Positions 25,346 to 34,611 are shown, numbered from the stretch's first letter. The stretch is DNA of 64,000 nucleotides from Nocardiopsis alborubida (GCF_012396365.1 NZ_JAAXPG010000007.1:1-64000), one strand, 5' to 3'. The notes: generated by a model not told the origin, from the letters alone. Made by a program: numbers and translations.

Positions 25346-26079
25346 TCAGATCTCGTCGTCTTCGGCGGTCTCGGGGTCGCGCGGCTCGCGGATGGCGCCG
25401 GGGGCCAGCTCGGGCAGGGCGAAGGTGTAGGTGCCGTGCACGCCCAGGTGGGAGTGGACGAACGGGGACGGCCGGGCCAGGTCCTCCTCCCGAACCGGGT
25501 AGCCCTGGTCCTTCAGCCGGCGGACGGCGGCGTCGAGGTAGACGGTCGTCCAGAGGGTGACGCAGTTGAGGACGGGGTCGAGCGCGCCGAGCTGGTTCTC
25601 CAGGCCGCGTTCGTAGCGGTGGGAGAGTTCGCCCAGCCGGCGCGGTGGCACCAGCGCTTCGGCCCCCAGATCGGCGAGTTTCAGGCCCTCGTCGGCCACC
25701 TGGTCCAGCGCCTTGATGACCGTCGGGCCCGACGAGCGCGGCGCCACGTTCTTGCGCCACCGCTCCAGGTCCGATATCCGCGACCCGGCCGCGACCTCCA
25801 GGAGCTGATCAAGCACGTGGCGCTCTCCACCTGCTCGGCGACGAACTCCAGTACCGCGCCCGGCACGTCGAGCGGGTCCTTTCGAAACGTCCCCAGCCAC
25901 CGCACCGTCACGAGCTGGAGCGCGAACCCGAGCTTCATGTGCTGGCCGCGCCGCTGCGCGACCTGCGCCCGGTCCTGGTCCTCGAGGAAGAACACCCGCT
26001 CCAGATCAGCCCGCGACGGCGGCCCCGCGTACCGCCGATAGGCGGCCGCCCCTTCATCGGTCAGGGACTCCACTGGCAT
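25346..26079 (-). pseudogene. Degenerate Tn3-family transposase with internal deletions
   Basis: The N-terminus from ATG 26079 (MPVESLTDEGAAAYRRYAG...LERVFFLEDQDRAQVAQRRGQHMKLGFALQLVTVRWLGTF) is that of Tn3-family TnpA. Near 25825 the frame changes to a piece of the middle (LERWRKNVAPRSSGPTVIKALDQ), which runs straight into the C-terminal conserved block (NCVTLWTTVYLDAAVRRLKDQGYPVREEDLARPSPFVHSHLGVHGTYTFALP). About 240 of the usual 950-1000 aa remain, and the DDE catalytic core is missing, so it cannot transpose. Confidence 0.85.
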
Positions 26080-26391
26080 AGGCCACAAAGTAGGTCCGGC
26101 CGACCGGCGGCAAACCCAGGGCGACCGAACCGTTGCAGATCGTCGGGGCATGTCAGTGCCACCCGCGTCGGAACGCCGGGTGGCGGTACGCCCGCCCTGC
26201 GCGACCCGCTGACGCCATTGGCCGTTCGATTGCTGCTCAAGCCCCGACATCAACACCACCCGCCGCCAAGCCCTGACCACCAAGGCCGACAAGGCCCGCG
26301 CCTTGGAGGCGCTCACCACCGACCGGTGAGAGGGCGGCGCGGCACGGACCTGCCTTGCGGCTGGTGGCGGGGCACCCCGTCGATTTGCCCC
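26080..26391. other. Degenerate region upstream of the efflux gene
   Basis: About 310 bp without an intact gene. A short plus-strand reading frame ending at about 26329 (DINTTRRQALTTKADKARALEALTTDR) may be the tail of a lost gene, but I cannot identify it. No terminal inverted repeats of the Tn3 element were recognised. Confidence 0.4.
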
Positions 26392-26435
26392 GTATACCCC
26401 GTAAGGGTATACGTTGGAATACCTGGGAGGGGTAT
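26392..26435 (+). promoter_or_regulatory. CsoR/CstR-type operator plus a degenerate second copy
   Basis: GTATACCC-cgtaa-GGGTATAC (26392-26412) is a perfect 8-bp inverted repeat, followed after six bp by ATACC-N7-GGTAT (26419-26435). ATACCC-GGGTAT palindromes with a G/C-rich centre are typical of the CsoR/RcnR/CstR family (copper or persulfide sensors). No CsoR-family gene is present nearby. The site is 84 bp upstream of the efflux-pump start. Confidence 0.6.
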
Positions 26436-26518
26436 CAGGTTGGCGCCGTGAGCTGGGATGACCATCCGGATCCCCCAAGACCATCACGGGTTCACCGAGC
26501 AGGTGCGAAGGAGACGGT

Positions 26519-27967
26519 GTGACAGCGACAGCAGAACGGAGCGGCGGATTGGTGCCGCTGCTGGTGATCGTGACGGCGCAGTTGATGCTGGTGCTCGACG
26601 ACTCGATCGTGAACATCGCGCTGCCGAGCATCCAGCAAGAACTCGGCGTGGACGCGGTGCACCTGCCCTGGGTCGTCAACGCCTACATCCTCGCGTTCGG
26701 AGCGCTCCTGCTCCTCGGCGGCCGGATCGGGGACCTGTGGGGACGCCGCCGCACGCTGCAGGCGGGCATCGCGATCTTCGTGCTCGCCTCCCTGGCAGGC
26801 GGCTTCGGACAGAACGCCGCCATGCTCATCGCCGCGCGCGCCGTCCAAGGGATCGGTGCGGCGCTGACGGCTCCCAACGCCCTGGCGCTGATCGCCACGA
26901 CCTTCGCCGACCGCAAGACGCGCGACACCGCGCTGTCGCTCTACGGCGCGATGTCGGCCTTGGGCATCGTCGTGGGCCTGCTGCTGGGAGGGGTGCTCAC
27001 CGACGTTCTCGACTGGCGGTGGGTGTTCTTCATCAACGTTCCCATCGGTCTGCTCGTGCTGTGGGGCAGCCGCACCCTGGTCACCGCCGACCGCCACCAG
27101 GGCCGACTCGGTGCTGTGGGCGCGGCGCTGGGTACCGGCGGGATGGTCGCGCTGGTGTATGCGATCACCCGGTTCGGCGAGGACGGGTTCGCCGACCCGG
27201 TCGCACTGTTCCTGCTGGGTGCGTCGGTCGTACTGCTCGTGGTGTTCGTCCTCGCCCAGTCCCGCGGCTCCAGCCCCCTGGTGCCGCTGAGCCTGTTCCG
27301 TGATCGCAGCCGCGCCGGCGCCTACGTGACCATGCTGCTGCTGGCCATCGGTCCGATGGGTTCCTTCTACGTCATCACCCTCCACCTGCAGCAGGTTCAG
27401 CAGTTCAGCCCGCTGCAGACGGGCATGGCGTGGTTGCCGTTCGCCGCCGGCCTCGTCCTGGGCGCGGGGGCCGGTCCGAAGCTGCTGTTGCGCTTCGCCC
27501 CGCGGTTCGTCGCCGCTTTGGGGGCGCTCCTCGGCGCCGCGGCGGCGTTCTGGTTCTCCGCGATCACCGTGGACACCGGCTACTGGCTGCACCTGGCACC
27601 GGCGATGTTCGTCCTGGCGCTGGGCTTCGGACTCGGCGTCATCACGCTCACCCAGGCCGCGGTCTACCGTGTCGACCCGGACAAGGCCGGAATCGCCTCG
27701 GCCCTGCTCAACTCCGCCCAGCAGATCGGTGTCGCCCTGGGCCTGACCGTTCTGGCGGGGATCGCCGCCACCGTCACCGCCCGGCCCGAGAACACGGTCC
27801 TGGCCACCGACGAAGCCTTGGTCGCCGGATACGGCACCGCCCTGGCCGCGGCCGCGGGTCTGCTCGCCGCCGCGGCGGCGCTCGCCCTGACCACGCTCAA
27901 CGCCCGTCCGATCGCAGAACAGGGCAGCTCCGGACCGGCTGACACAGAAACCGAAACGGCGAGCTGA
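26519..27967 (+). CDS. EmrB/QacA-type MFS drug transporter (DHA2, 14 TM)
   Basis: The 482-aa protein has about 14 hydrophobic helices. Motif D1-like LDDSIVNIALPSIQQELG lies in helix 1, LGGRIGDLWGRRRTLQAG is the loop 2-3 motif A, and GLLLGGVLTDVLDWRWVFFINVPIG is the drug-antiporter motif C region. The family exports hydrophobic drugs with protons. GTG 26519 follows GAAGGAGAC. It is intact in the middle of degenerate DNA and stands behind a CsoR/CstR-like operator, which is unusual for this class and may reflect capture of a foreign promoter. Confidence 0.92.
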   Translation: MTATAERSGGLVPLLVIVTAQLMLVLDDSIVNIALPSIQQELGVDAVHLPWVVNAYILAFGALLLLGGRIGDLWGRRRTLQAGIAIFVLASLAGGFGQNAAMLIAARAVQGIGAALTAPNALALIATTFADRKTRDTALSLYGAMSALGIVVGLLLGGVLTDVLDWRWVFFINVPIGLLVLWGSRTLVTADRHQGRLGAVGAALGTGGMVALVYAITRFGEDGFADPVALFLLGASVVLLVVFVLAQSRGSSPLVPLSLFRDRSRAGAYVTMLLLAIGPMGSFYVITLHLQQVQQFSPLQTGMAWLPFAAGLVLGAGAGPKLLLRFAPRFVAALGALLGAAAAFWFSAITVDTGYWLHLAPAMFVLALGFGLGVITLTQAAVYRVDPDKAGIASALLNSAQQIGVALGLTVLAGIAATVTARPENTVLATDEALVAGYGTALAAAAGLLAAAAALALTTLNARPIAEQGSSGPADTETETAS

Positions 27968-28121
27968 GACCGGTGGCGGGGTCGAGCCACACCATGAACG
28001 GGGACACCGGCGGCTCCAAGGGGTCGACGGGAGAATGGTCGGGCCGGGGCGCCCCGGCCCGACCCGACACCCGGACCACGACACCGCCGGGCACTCAATC
28101 GGGTGGCCTCGCGGGCCCGCC

Positions 28122-28152
28122 TTGACCTTGACCCGAGGTCAAGGCGGATGCT
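28122..28152 (+). promoter_or_regulatory. MerR-type promoter of the hydrolase-MerR operon
   Basis: TTGACC (28122-28127)-N19-GATGCT (28147-28152) has the long MerR spacer. A perfect 8-bp inverted repeat CCTTGACC-cga-GGTCAAGG (28126-28144) sits in it. The -10 box ends six nt before ATG 28159, so the transcript is probably leaderless. Confidence 0.8.
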
Positions 28153-28158
28153 GAGCGC

Positions 28159-28959
28159 ATGACCAGTTCGACCACCTCACCATGGACGGGCATGGTGCCC
28201 GTTGACGACACGGCCCTGTCGGTCACCGACACCCGCGGCCCCGGCCCCGCCGTTGTCTATCTCAACGGCTCCTACGCCAGTCAGCGCTCCTGGCGGCGTG
28301 TGATCGCCGATCTCGGCCCCGAGTGGAGACACCTGACCTACGACGAACGGGCTCGCGGCGGGTCGAAGCGGTCGGCGGACTATTCCTTTGAGGGCTGCCT
28401 TCGTGACATTGACACGGTTGTCGAGGCGACCGCGGTCGACCGGCCGCTGCTGGTCGGCTGGTCCTACGGGGCGGCGCTCGCGGTGCACTGGGCCGACCGC
28501 AACCCGGGCCGGGTCGCTGGCGTTGTCTCGGTCGACGGCGCGGTTCCGTGGGGGCTGACCGGGGAGGAGAACCGGGAACGGATCCGGCGCGCGTTTCGCA
28601 GCATGCGGCCGGGGCTGCCGCTGGCGCGCCCGTTCGGCCTGGCCGCCTCGATGAGTGCCGCTCAGCACGCCGAGGTCAACATCGAGATCAACGAGGTCTG
28701 CGCCGCCCTCGAACCGGTATTGGACCGGCTCTCCTGCCCGGTGCGCTACGTCCTGGCCTCGGGTGCCAACCTCGGCGGTGGCGCGGAGGAGATGGCGCAG
28801 ATGCGCGCCTCTCTTGATCCGGTGCTTCGCCGGAACCCGAACCTGCGGGTCAGCACGAAGGTGAAGAGCAACCACACGCAGATCCTGCGCAAGGACTTCC
28901 GGGCGGTCGCCGCCGCCGTACGGGAGACCGCCGCCGCGCGGGCTCGGGAGGAGCGCTGA
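28159..28959 (+). CDS. Alpha/beta hydrolase
   Basis: A 266-aa protein. The nucleophile elbow is GWSYGAA (Ser of LLVGWSYG), an oxyanion-region sequence VVYLNGSYASQRSW precedes it, and the late His is in KSNHTQILRKDF; an acidic residue lies between. It is cytosolic, with no signal peptide. The substrate is unknown. It is the first gene of an operon with the MerR regulator 4 bp downstream, under a promoter with MerR geometry, so it is probably induced by the compound it hydrolyses. Confidence 0.9.
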   Translation: MTSSTTSPWTGMVPVDDTALSVTDTRGPGPAVVYLNGSYASQRSWRRVIADLGPEWRHLTYDERARGGSKRSADYSFEGCLRDIDTVVEATAVDRPLLVGWSYGAALAVHWADRNPGRVAGVVSVDGAVPWGLTGEENRERIRRAFRSMRPGLPLARPFGLAASMSAAQHAEVNIEINEVCAALEPVLDRLSCPVRYVLASGANLGGGAEEMAQMRASLDPVLRRNPNLRVSTKVKSNHTQILRKDFRAVAAAVRETAAARAREER

Positions 28960-28963
28960 GTCG

Positions 28964-29749
28964 ATGACCGAAGGGGTGACCATCGGCCGGGCGGCCGCGT
29001 TCGCCAACATCACGATCAAAACGGTGCGGCACTACCACAAGCTCGGCCTGGTCGGCGAACCAGCGCGCGACAGCTCGGGTTACCGGCGATACAGCTCGGC
29101 CCAACTGCTGAGGTTGACGCAGGTCAGGACCCTGGCCGCCGCCGGAGTGCCGTTGGCCGACATCGGCCCCCTGCTCGACTCCGACGCCGCGTCGTTCGCG
29201 GCGACGCTCAACGATGTCGAGCGGCACCTCACCGAGCGGATCGCCGAGTTGACCACGCGGCGGGACATGCTCCACCGGCTTGCCTCCGGAGACCGGACCT
29301 TGTTGCCCGACCGCGCCGTAGCGATGTCGGAGGGAATGCCGGCCCTCGGCTTCACCCCGGAGGACGTGCGGACCGCCCGAGAATCCTTCGTGCTGGCCAA
29401 GGCCTTGGTCCCCGAAGGCTTCGACGACTACCTCACCGACATCGAACACGCGCTGCGCGACCCCCGCTTCGTGGAACTGACCAAGCGCAGCGCCGACGTC
29501 ATCGGCTGGGGACCGGACGACCCCCGTGTTGCCGAACTGGCTGCTGACATGGCCGAGCACTACCTCGCCAACCCCGCGCAGCTGAGGATCGTGACCGGCC
29601 TGCAAGCCCCCACCGAGACCGCGATCCGGTACCGGCTGATCGCCCACCACGGAGAAGAACAGGACTCCGCGGCAGCCCGCTTGGCGTCGCTCGTCGAAAC
29701 GAGGCTCCGCTCCGCCGGGATCGACATCCCCAGACCGGATTGCCGCTGA
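28964..29749 (+). CDS. MerR family regulator
   Basis: The regulator has 261 aa. The MerR winged helix lies at residues 5-75 (TIGRAAAFANITIKTVRHYHKLGLVGEPARDSSGYRRYSSAQLLRLTQVRTLAAAG), followed by a dimerisation helix and a long helical C-terminal domain (120-255) of the type found with TipAS-like or unknown effectors. It lies 4 bp after the hydrolase stop and probably acts on the 19-bp-spacer promoter at 28122. N-terminal resemblance to the MerR stump at 23789 is clear, but they are different genes. Confidence 0.9.
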   Translation: MTEGVTIGRAAAFANITIKTVRHYHKLGLVGEPARDSSGYRRYSSAQLLRLTQVRTLAAAGVPLADIGPLLDSDAASFAATLNDVERHLTERIAELTTRRDMLHRLASGDRTLLPDRAVAMSEGMPALGFTPEDVRTARESFVLAKALVPEGFDDYLTDIEHALRDPRFVELTKRSADVIGWGPDDPRVAELAADMAEHYLANPAQLRIVTGLQAPTETAIRYRLIAHHGEEQDSAAARLASLVETRLRSAGIDIPRPDCR

Positions 29750-29783
29750 GCAGCCCCACCACGCGCCGATCGCCTGTCAGACA

Positions 29784-29998
29784 TGGAGCGAGGAGTTCTC
29801 CTGCGCCGTCGACGAGTACGGCGGCCTGGCCGGGGTCATCGACGACCGAGGACCTGGCCGAGGAGCTGGTCGGCGAGATCGCCGACCAGCACAGCCCCGC
29901 GGAGGAGGCCCCGCCCTACCGGGACGGTGAAGGCTCCTACCTGGTCCCGGCGCCCCGCACGTCGACGAGGCGGAGCGCCTGACCGGGCACGACCTGGT
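29784..29998 (+). pseudogene. Hemolysin/CNNM-family transporter C-terminal remnant
   Basis: EEFSCAVDEYGGLAGVID followed, after a frameshift near 29843, by EDLAEELVGEIADQHSPAEE and GSYLVPAP matches the CBS-domain end and CorC/HlyC domain of the hemolysin (CNNM/TlyC) family. A further shift gives VDEAERLTGHDL. At least two frameshifts and loss of the membrane part mark it as a relic. Confidence 0.7.
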
Positions 29999-30054
29999 GG
30001 GTACTGCGTGGGGAGGCGAAGAGGCCCCGGGAAGGTTTCCGGTCCTCAGCGCGC

Positions 30055-30310
30055 CTCCTGCCCGGCCAGGGCCTCCTCGAACCGGCGCCCGGCCGAGGCC
30101 ACGATCCGCTCGCTCTGCCCCGGGCGCGGGGGCTCGGCCTTCGGGGTGCGGCACCGGTTGACCACGGCCTGGGCGAGTTCGGTGCGGTCGATCCCCACCG
30201 GGCGCACCTGGTCGGCCAGCCACCGGGCGCGCTGGTCCTCCTCGTCCTCGATGGCGGCGTGGATGCCGTACTCCTGCCGGATCTGGTGCCGGTGGCATCC
30301 CGGAACCCGG
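30055..30310 (-). pseudogene. Tn3-family transposase N-terminal (DUF4158) fragment
   Basis: HRHQIRQEYGIHAAIEDEEDQRARWLADQV and NRCRTPKAEPPRPGQSERIVASAGRRFEEAL match the N-terminal DUF4158-type region of Tn3 transposases (HRxQIRE..., PP.PGxxxRIV.SA...). Only about 85 codons remain. Confidence 0.6.
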
Positions 30311-30855
30311 GTGTTCCACGGGTACCTGCCGAACAGGGGTGGTTCTCCCGGTCGACGCCGCACGAGCAGAAGCGGGGCGAACAGTCTGCGATGACGGTAC
30401 AGCCCTCGCTGTACCCATCGCGTTCTCGGGCTCCGACCAGGGCTCTCTGCGCCAGTGCCAACGAAACTCCGGCCTCCCCTGCCCTCTTTGTGGCAACACA
30501 TGTAGTAACACCTTATAAGGTTCACTTATCGGAGGTGAGAATGCGGGGGCCTCCGGGGCTGCATTGCATGTGCGGTATTGCTTTACGTTTCTTATTAACG
30601 TAACCAACGAAACGTTATTAAGAGGACTGCGGAACGGGTGCGCTGAGCACAGCCCGTCCAGGGGCGAACGCAGGGGGTTTGGGGGCGCGTTGGTCCGGTC
30701 TCCGCGAGGCCGACGTGCCGTAGGCGACGAGGAGCCCGCTCTACAACTGGGGTGCTGGGCGTCCGCTCGGCGAAGGCGTTCGGCCTCCTGCGCGCGCACG
30801 GCTTCGCCGTACACCACGGACACCGGGCGAGCACCGCGAGGAAGAGGAAACGGCG
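30311..30855. other. AT-rich regulatory-looking island with a possible leader peptide
   Basis: The 120 bp around 30490-30625 are far richer in A and T than the rest. They hold CCTTATAAGG, a Shine-Dalgarno GGAGGTGA and a 20-codon reading frame from ATG 30541 to TAA 30603 that ends in MCGIALRFLLT. They also hold nested inverted repeats: TTACGT/ACGTAA (30583-30603) and CGTTTC/GAAACG (30586-30614). This looks like an orphan promoter/operator whose gene is lost. Whether the peptide is made is unknown. The remaining sequence to 30855 shows no gene. Confidence 0.4.
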
Positions 30856-31117
30856 ATGCCGACTCTGGGAATCATCGGAAGCGGGAACATCGGGACCGCG
30901 GTCGCGCGGCCGGCGGTCGCGGCGGACATCGACGTGCTGATCGCCAACTCACGCGGCCCCCGGAGCCTGGCCGGTCTGGTCGAGGAGCTGGGCCCCGTAC
31001 GAGCGCCGCCACTGTGGAGGAGGCCGCCCGTGCGGGGGAGACGACCGTGCGATGACGCAGGCCCCCGCCGCTCCGGTCCCGGCCGGGGAGCTGCGCGCCG
31101 CCCTGGAGGGGGAGTGA
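30856..31117 (+). pseudogene. NADPH-dependent F420 reductase remnant
   Basis: MPTLGIIGSGNIGTAVARPAVAADIDVLIANSRGPRSLAGLVEELGP is the Rossmann start of F420H2:NADP oxidoreductase. A frameshift near 30995 moves to RTSAATVEEAARAGETTVR, then about 100 aa are lost, and GELRAALEGE to the stop at 31117 resembles the family C-terminus. The Shine-Dalgarno GAAGAGGAAAC is intact. An F420-using host is implied for the original gene. Confidence 0.7.
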
Positions 31118-31265
31118 ACCAAGTAAGCCCGAAAGGGGCAATGGCCCCGGCCACCAGTGATGTGGACGCGTGTTGGGTTGCGGTTCGGTGAACCTTCTGC
31201 AGCCCTGATCAACCCCCGGCTACCGTGTCCGCGACCTCCTACCCCCGTTCTGGAGAGGCTCGCCG

Positions 31266-32979
31266 GTGACCTCGATCGAGCGCACTGCCTACCCGCAGTT
31301 CAAGAAGCTGACCTCCGCGCGGATGCTGCACGTGTCCTTCACCCCCAACGCCGACGAGATCGGATGGGCGACCGAGCGCACCAACACCCCTGAGGCCCTG
31401 TTCGCGGTGGTGCTCGCGTTGAAGTGCTACCAGAAGATGACGCGCTTCCCTTCGGCGGGCGAGATTCCCGACGAAGTTATCGACCACGTGCGGCGCTGCC
31501 TGGACCTGGACGAGGACGTCGAACCCGACCACGGGGCGGGACGCACCGCCAAATGGCACCGCAAGCAGATCCGCACCCGCCAGGGCGTGACCTACGATCC
31601 ACCACGGGCCCGCAAGATCGCCGCCGAGGCCATCGGTGAAGCCGCCCGATTCAAGAACTACCCACCCGATCTGATCAACGTCGCGCTGGACCGCCTGGTG
31701 GAGGCGTCGCTGGAACTGCTGGGGTTCTCCACGCTGGACGAGATGGCCACACGCATCCGCGCGCAGGTCAACGCCGAGATCTTCGCCCAGGTCAACGACC
31801 GCATGGGTGAGGAGGGCCAAGCCCGCCTCCACGCCCTGGTGGCGGTGGCCGAGGACGGGTACTCGATGTTCAACCGGCTCAAGAAACCCGCCAAGCGCGC
31901 AACCTGGTCACGGTTCAAGGCCCAGGCCGCCTACGTGGCCGAGGTGGACGAGCTCGGCGACACCCACGCCTGGCTGGAGGGGGTGGCGCCGACCAAGGTC
32001 ACCGACTTCGCCGGGGAGGCCGCTGCTCAGGACGCCGACACGCTCTCGCGCTACGACCCTGTTAAGCGCTTGGCGTTGGTGGCGTGCCTGGTGCACACCG
32101 CCCGAATGCGCGCACGCGATGACCTGACGCAGATGCTGTGCAAGCGGGTGGCGGCCAACACCAAGAAGGCCAAGGACGAACTGGAGGAGATCTGCCTTGG
32201 CGGTGTTCACCGGCGGCATCAACCTCGGCCCGTATGAGGCGGCCAAGCACATCGCCGGGATCACCGCCCGGGAGCTGTCGATGGTGCGCAACCGCCACAT
32301 CGACCTGACCAAGCTCAACAAGGACCTGACCTTCTTCCGTGCCACGGACAAGGTGGTCTACCCCAGCACCGATGAGCTGTACGGGGAACGAGGCCGCAAC
32401 GTCATCGACTTCAAGCTCATCGAGCGGCACTGGCACGACCTGATGCAGGTCGCCATCTCCATCAGCGAGGGACGACTGTCCTCAGCGACGCTGATGCGGC
32501 GCCTGCGCTCCAACTCGCGCAAGAACCGCATCTACAAGGTGTTCCGCGAGGTCGGCCGGTCGGTGCGCACCGTGGCGCTGCTGCGCTTCCTGGCCGACCC
32601 CCAGTTGCGGGCGCGCATCACCGCGGCCACCAACAAGGTCGAGTCCTACAACGACTTCTCCCAGTGGCTGCGGTTCGGCAACAACGGGATCCTGGCCGAC
32701 AACGACCCCGACGAGCAGGAAAAGCTCATCAAACTCAACACGTTGCTGGCCAACCTGGTCATCTTCCACAACGCCCTGGACATCGCCGAGGTGGTGCGCG
32801 GCCTGGTCGCCGAGGGATGGACCATCACCGCCGAGGAGATTGCCGCACTGTCCCCCTACATTCGCGCCCACATCACCCGGTTCGGCGCCTACGCCACCGA
32901 TGTCCTCGGGATCGAACCGGAGGCGTTCAACCCGGACTTGGACGAGATCGACTTCACCGTCATGGACCTGGCTGCATGA
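31266..32979 (+). pseudogene. Tn3-family transposase with central deletion
   Basis: The first frame (GTG 31266 to about 32195) is the N-terminal third of TnpA (YPQFKKLTSARMLHVSFTPNADEI, IPDEVIDHVRRCLDLD). The second frame (about 32197-32979) is the C-terminal third (RNRHIDLTKLNKDLTFF, LIERHWHDLMQVAISI, NKVESYNDFSQWLRFG, LANLVIFHNALDIAEVVRGL). The middle, which holds the first catalytic acid, has been deleted at a junction near 32195 with a frame change. Together about 580 of some 950-1000 aa remain. Both halves are otherwise well conserved, so the deletion is fairly recent. Confidence 0.88.
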
Positions 32980-33127
32980 ACTTGTTCCGCAGCGCCGGGC
33001 ACAGGCACGGTGGCCACGGAACAGGCCGCCCGAACGAGCCGCTGATCAGAATGGAAGCAACACTGCTAAGGATGCACTCTTACCGTCAGGGCTCGCCCGG
33101 GACACGGGGCCAATCCGGAACGTCGGC

Positions 33128-33520
33128 TCAGGCTTTGGACGAAGGGTTGGACGGCGCCCACAACATGAGGGCCAGGCCGACTGCGAGCGGCCCGGACCAC
33201 CACATCTGATACCAGAACACCTCGCCCAACTCCTGCCACGGTGTGGTGCCCAGAGCAACCCCGATCAGGGCGCCCAAGGCCACGGCCTGGACCATTCGCC
33301 CAGGCAGAGGCGTAACCAAACGCAGGGCCAGTAGCAGGGCCACCACCATGCACGTAGTGAGGAAGATCCTGTGCGTGACGAGATCGGGAACTGCGGCATC
33401 CCAGGAGGTCCAGCCCAGGTAAGCTGCCACGCCCACGAGCACGACCGCGCCCGCCGCGGGAAGGATCCTCGTGCGTTCTGTTGCTGTTCGCTGTTCTTTG
33501 GGGTTGTGGGTCATAGTCAT
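33128..33520 (-). CDS. Small multi-spanning membrane protein, candidate immunity factor
   Basis: A 130-aa protein that starts at ATG 33520 behind GAAGGGGA. A 20-residue polar N-terminus is followed by four hydrophobic helices (near residues 21-37, 48-65, 72-90, 104-121). No family is recognised. It lies 38 bp downstream of the Cys-rich precursor gene on the same strand, with nothing between. The order precursor then small membrane protein is common for bacteriocin immunity or export genes; the function here is inference from position only. Confidence 0.7.
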   Translation of the reverse strand: MTMTHNPKEQRTATERTRILPAAGAVVLVGVAAYLGWTSWDAAVPDLVTHRIFLTTCMVVALLLALRLVTPLPGRMVQAVALGALIGVALGTTPWQELGEVFWYQMWWSGPLAVGLALMLWAPSNPSSKA

Positions 33521-33558
33521 AGGGTCCCCTTCAGTGCTGTGCCCATTCCTTAACGGTT

Positions 33559-34611
33559 CTAGGCGCAGGAGTCGCGCCACCGGCACGACCGGGCTGTGCA
33601 GCAACTGTTCAGTGCCAGGCAGGCGGGGCACCACAATCCCAGGCAGCCGATACAGGAATACACGGTTCCGCAGGCGAAGGCACACGGAACACAGCAGTTG
33701 GCGCCACAGGCCACATCCATGCTGGTGCACCGACACGTGTAGCACGCGCCTGAGCAGTCGCTGTCGGAGCTACAGTTGGCGAGGGTCCCGGGTTCGTTTG
33801 CAGCGACGGCGAGCTCGCCCTTGTCCACGACCGCCAGGAAATGCGCCTTGCTGTTCGCCTCATCGGCTTGGAGAGCGATCGACCGTCGTTGGGTCTGCCC
33901 TGCCCAAGTGGCTTCGTAGTACAGAACGACAGCCTCTGCCTTCTGCCACACCAAGGCCGTGAGTTCGCCTCCGTCGGTGCCTGCGATTTGGTGCGTGACC
34001 GCTTTGAGTTCCTCGGCTCCGGAGTCCTCGGGTGTGGAGGAGCGCAAATCGTTCATTTCTTCGGGTGGCCCCACTAGCTCAGCGCTCATCAGACGCTGCA
34101 TTTCAGACGAGCGTTGAGCCTTGGACCAGGCATGATCTAGGGATTCACCGGAGAGCTCCTGGCCATTGCGCAGGTCCAGTTGCGCCAGCCAGTCGTCCTG
34201 GGCCGCAGAATCTTGCACCTCGGCCGCTGCCGGTGTGCGTAGCCCAGCGAATACTGAGAAAGCCGCCGTGGCGGCGGTAACCGTACCTACCATGCCTCGG
34301 CGGCTCATGCCGTTGGTGCGGGGGAGGGGTTGGGCCGCCTCGCTGATGCGCTTCCATATGTTCCACGCCTTGGCTGGTCCCAGGTGTTTGAACAGATGCC
34401 AGCGCATCGCCAGCCCTCGCAGGGCCGTGGCCCGCTGGCCGTCCACCAGCAGCAGGACCGGCTCTTCGCCTTGGAACCCCGGGGCAGCGTTGGCCAGCAT
34501 CCCTTGAACCTCGGAGCTTCTCATGTCCTTGACAGTCAGCCACCCATTCGTTTCCTTCTCTACGCTTTGGGCGACTTGTGTACAGAACGCACATCCGGCG
34601 TTGTAAGACAA
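33559..34611 (-). CDS. Thioredoxin-like/Tat/Cys-rich precursor, candidate bacteriocin
   Basis: A 350-aa protein in three parts. Residues 1-95 are a DCC-type thiol-disulfide domain with CAFC (Cys7, Cys10). Residues 101-130 are a Tat-like signal (MSRRGMVGT, then TAATAAFSVFAG and an AAA cleavage site) placed in the middle of the chain. Residues 131-275 are polar, and the last 71 residues hold 18 cysteines. The layout recalls the Tat-exported halocin C8 precursor, and NCSSDSDC recalls fulvocin C; both are from memory. TTG 34611 is the only start in this frame. If one T is removed near 34605, the chain begins MRILVYNAGCAFC from ATG 34621, behind GGAGAG, which suggests a 1-nt insertion. GC content is clearly lower than in the flanks. 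Confidence 0.75.
   Translation of the reverse strand: MSYNAGCAFCTQVAQSVEKETNGWLTVKDMRSSEVQGMLANAAPGFQGEEPVLLLVDGQRATALRGLAMRWHLFKHLGPAKAWNIWKRISEAAQPLPRTNGMSRRGMVGTVTAATAAFSVFAGLRTPAAAEVQDSAAQDDWLAQLDLRNGQELSGESLDHAWSKAQRSSEMQRLMSAELVGPPEEMNDLRSSTPEDSGAEELKAVTHQIAGTDGGELTALVWQKAEAVVLYYEATWAGQTQRRSIALQADEANSKAHFLAVVDKGELAVAANEPGTLANCSSDSDCSGACYTCRCTSMDVACGANCCVPCAFACGTVYSCIGCLGLWCPACLALNSCCTARSCRWRDSCA

Noticed and set aside
26492-28084. 530-codon frame on the minus strand over the EmrB pump
   Set aside because: Low-complexity and Gln/Gly/Arg-rich; the plus-strand transporter explains the sequence.
30541-30603. Class II glutamine amidotransferase start (MCGI) as a gene remnant
   Set aside because: Only four residues match and the Met is internal to a short frame; kept only as part of the AT-rich island.
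33128-34611. Toxin-antitoxin interpretation of the Cys-rich/membrane pair
   Set aside because: The larger gene has a Tat signal and the small one is a membrane protein; neither resembles a known toxin or antitoxin.
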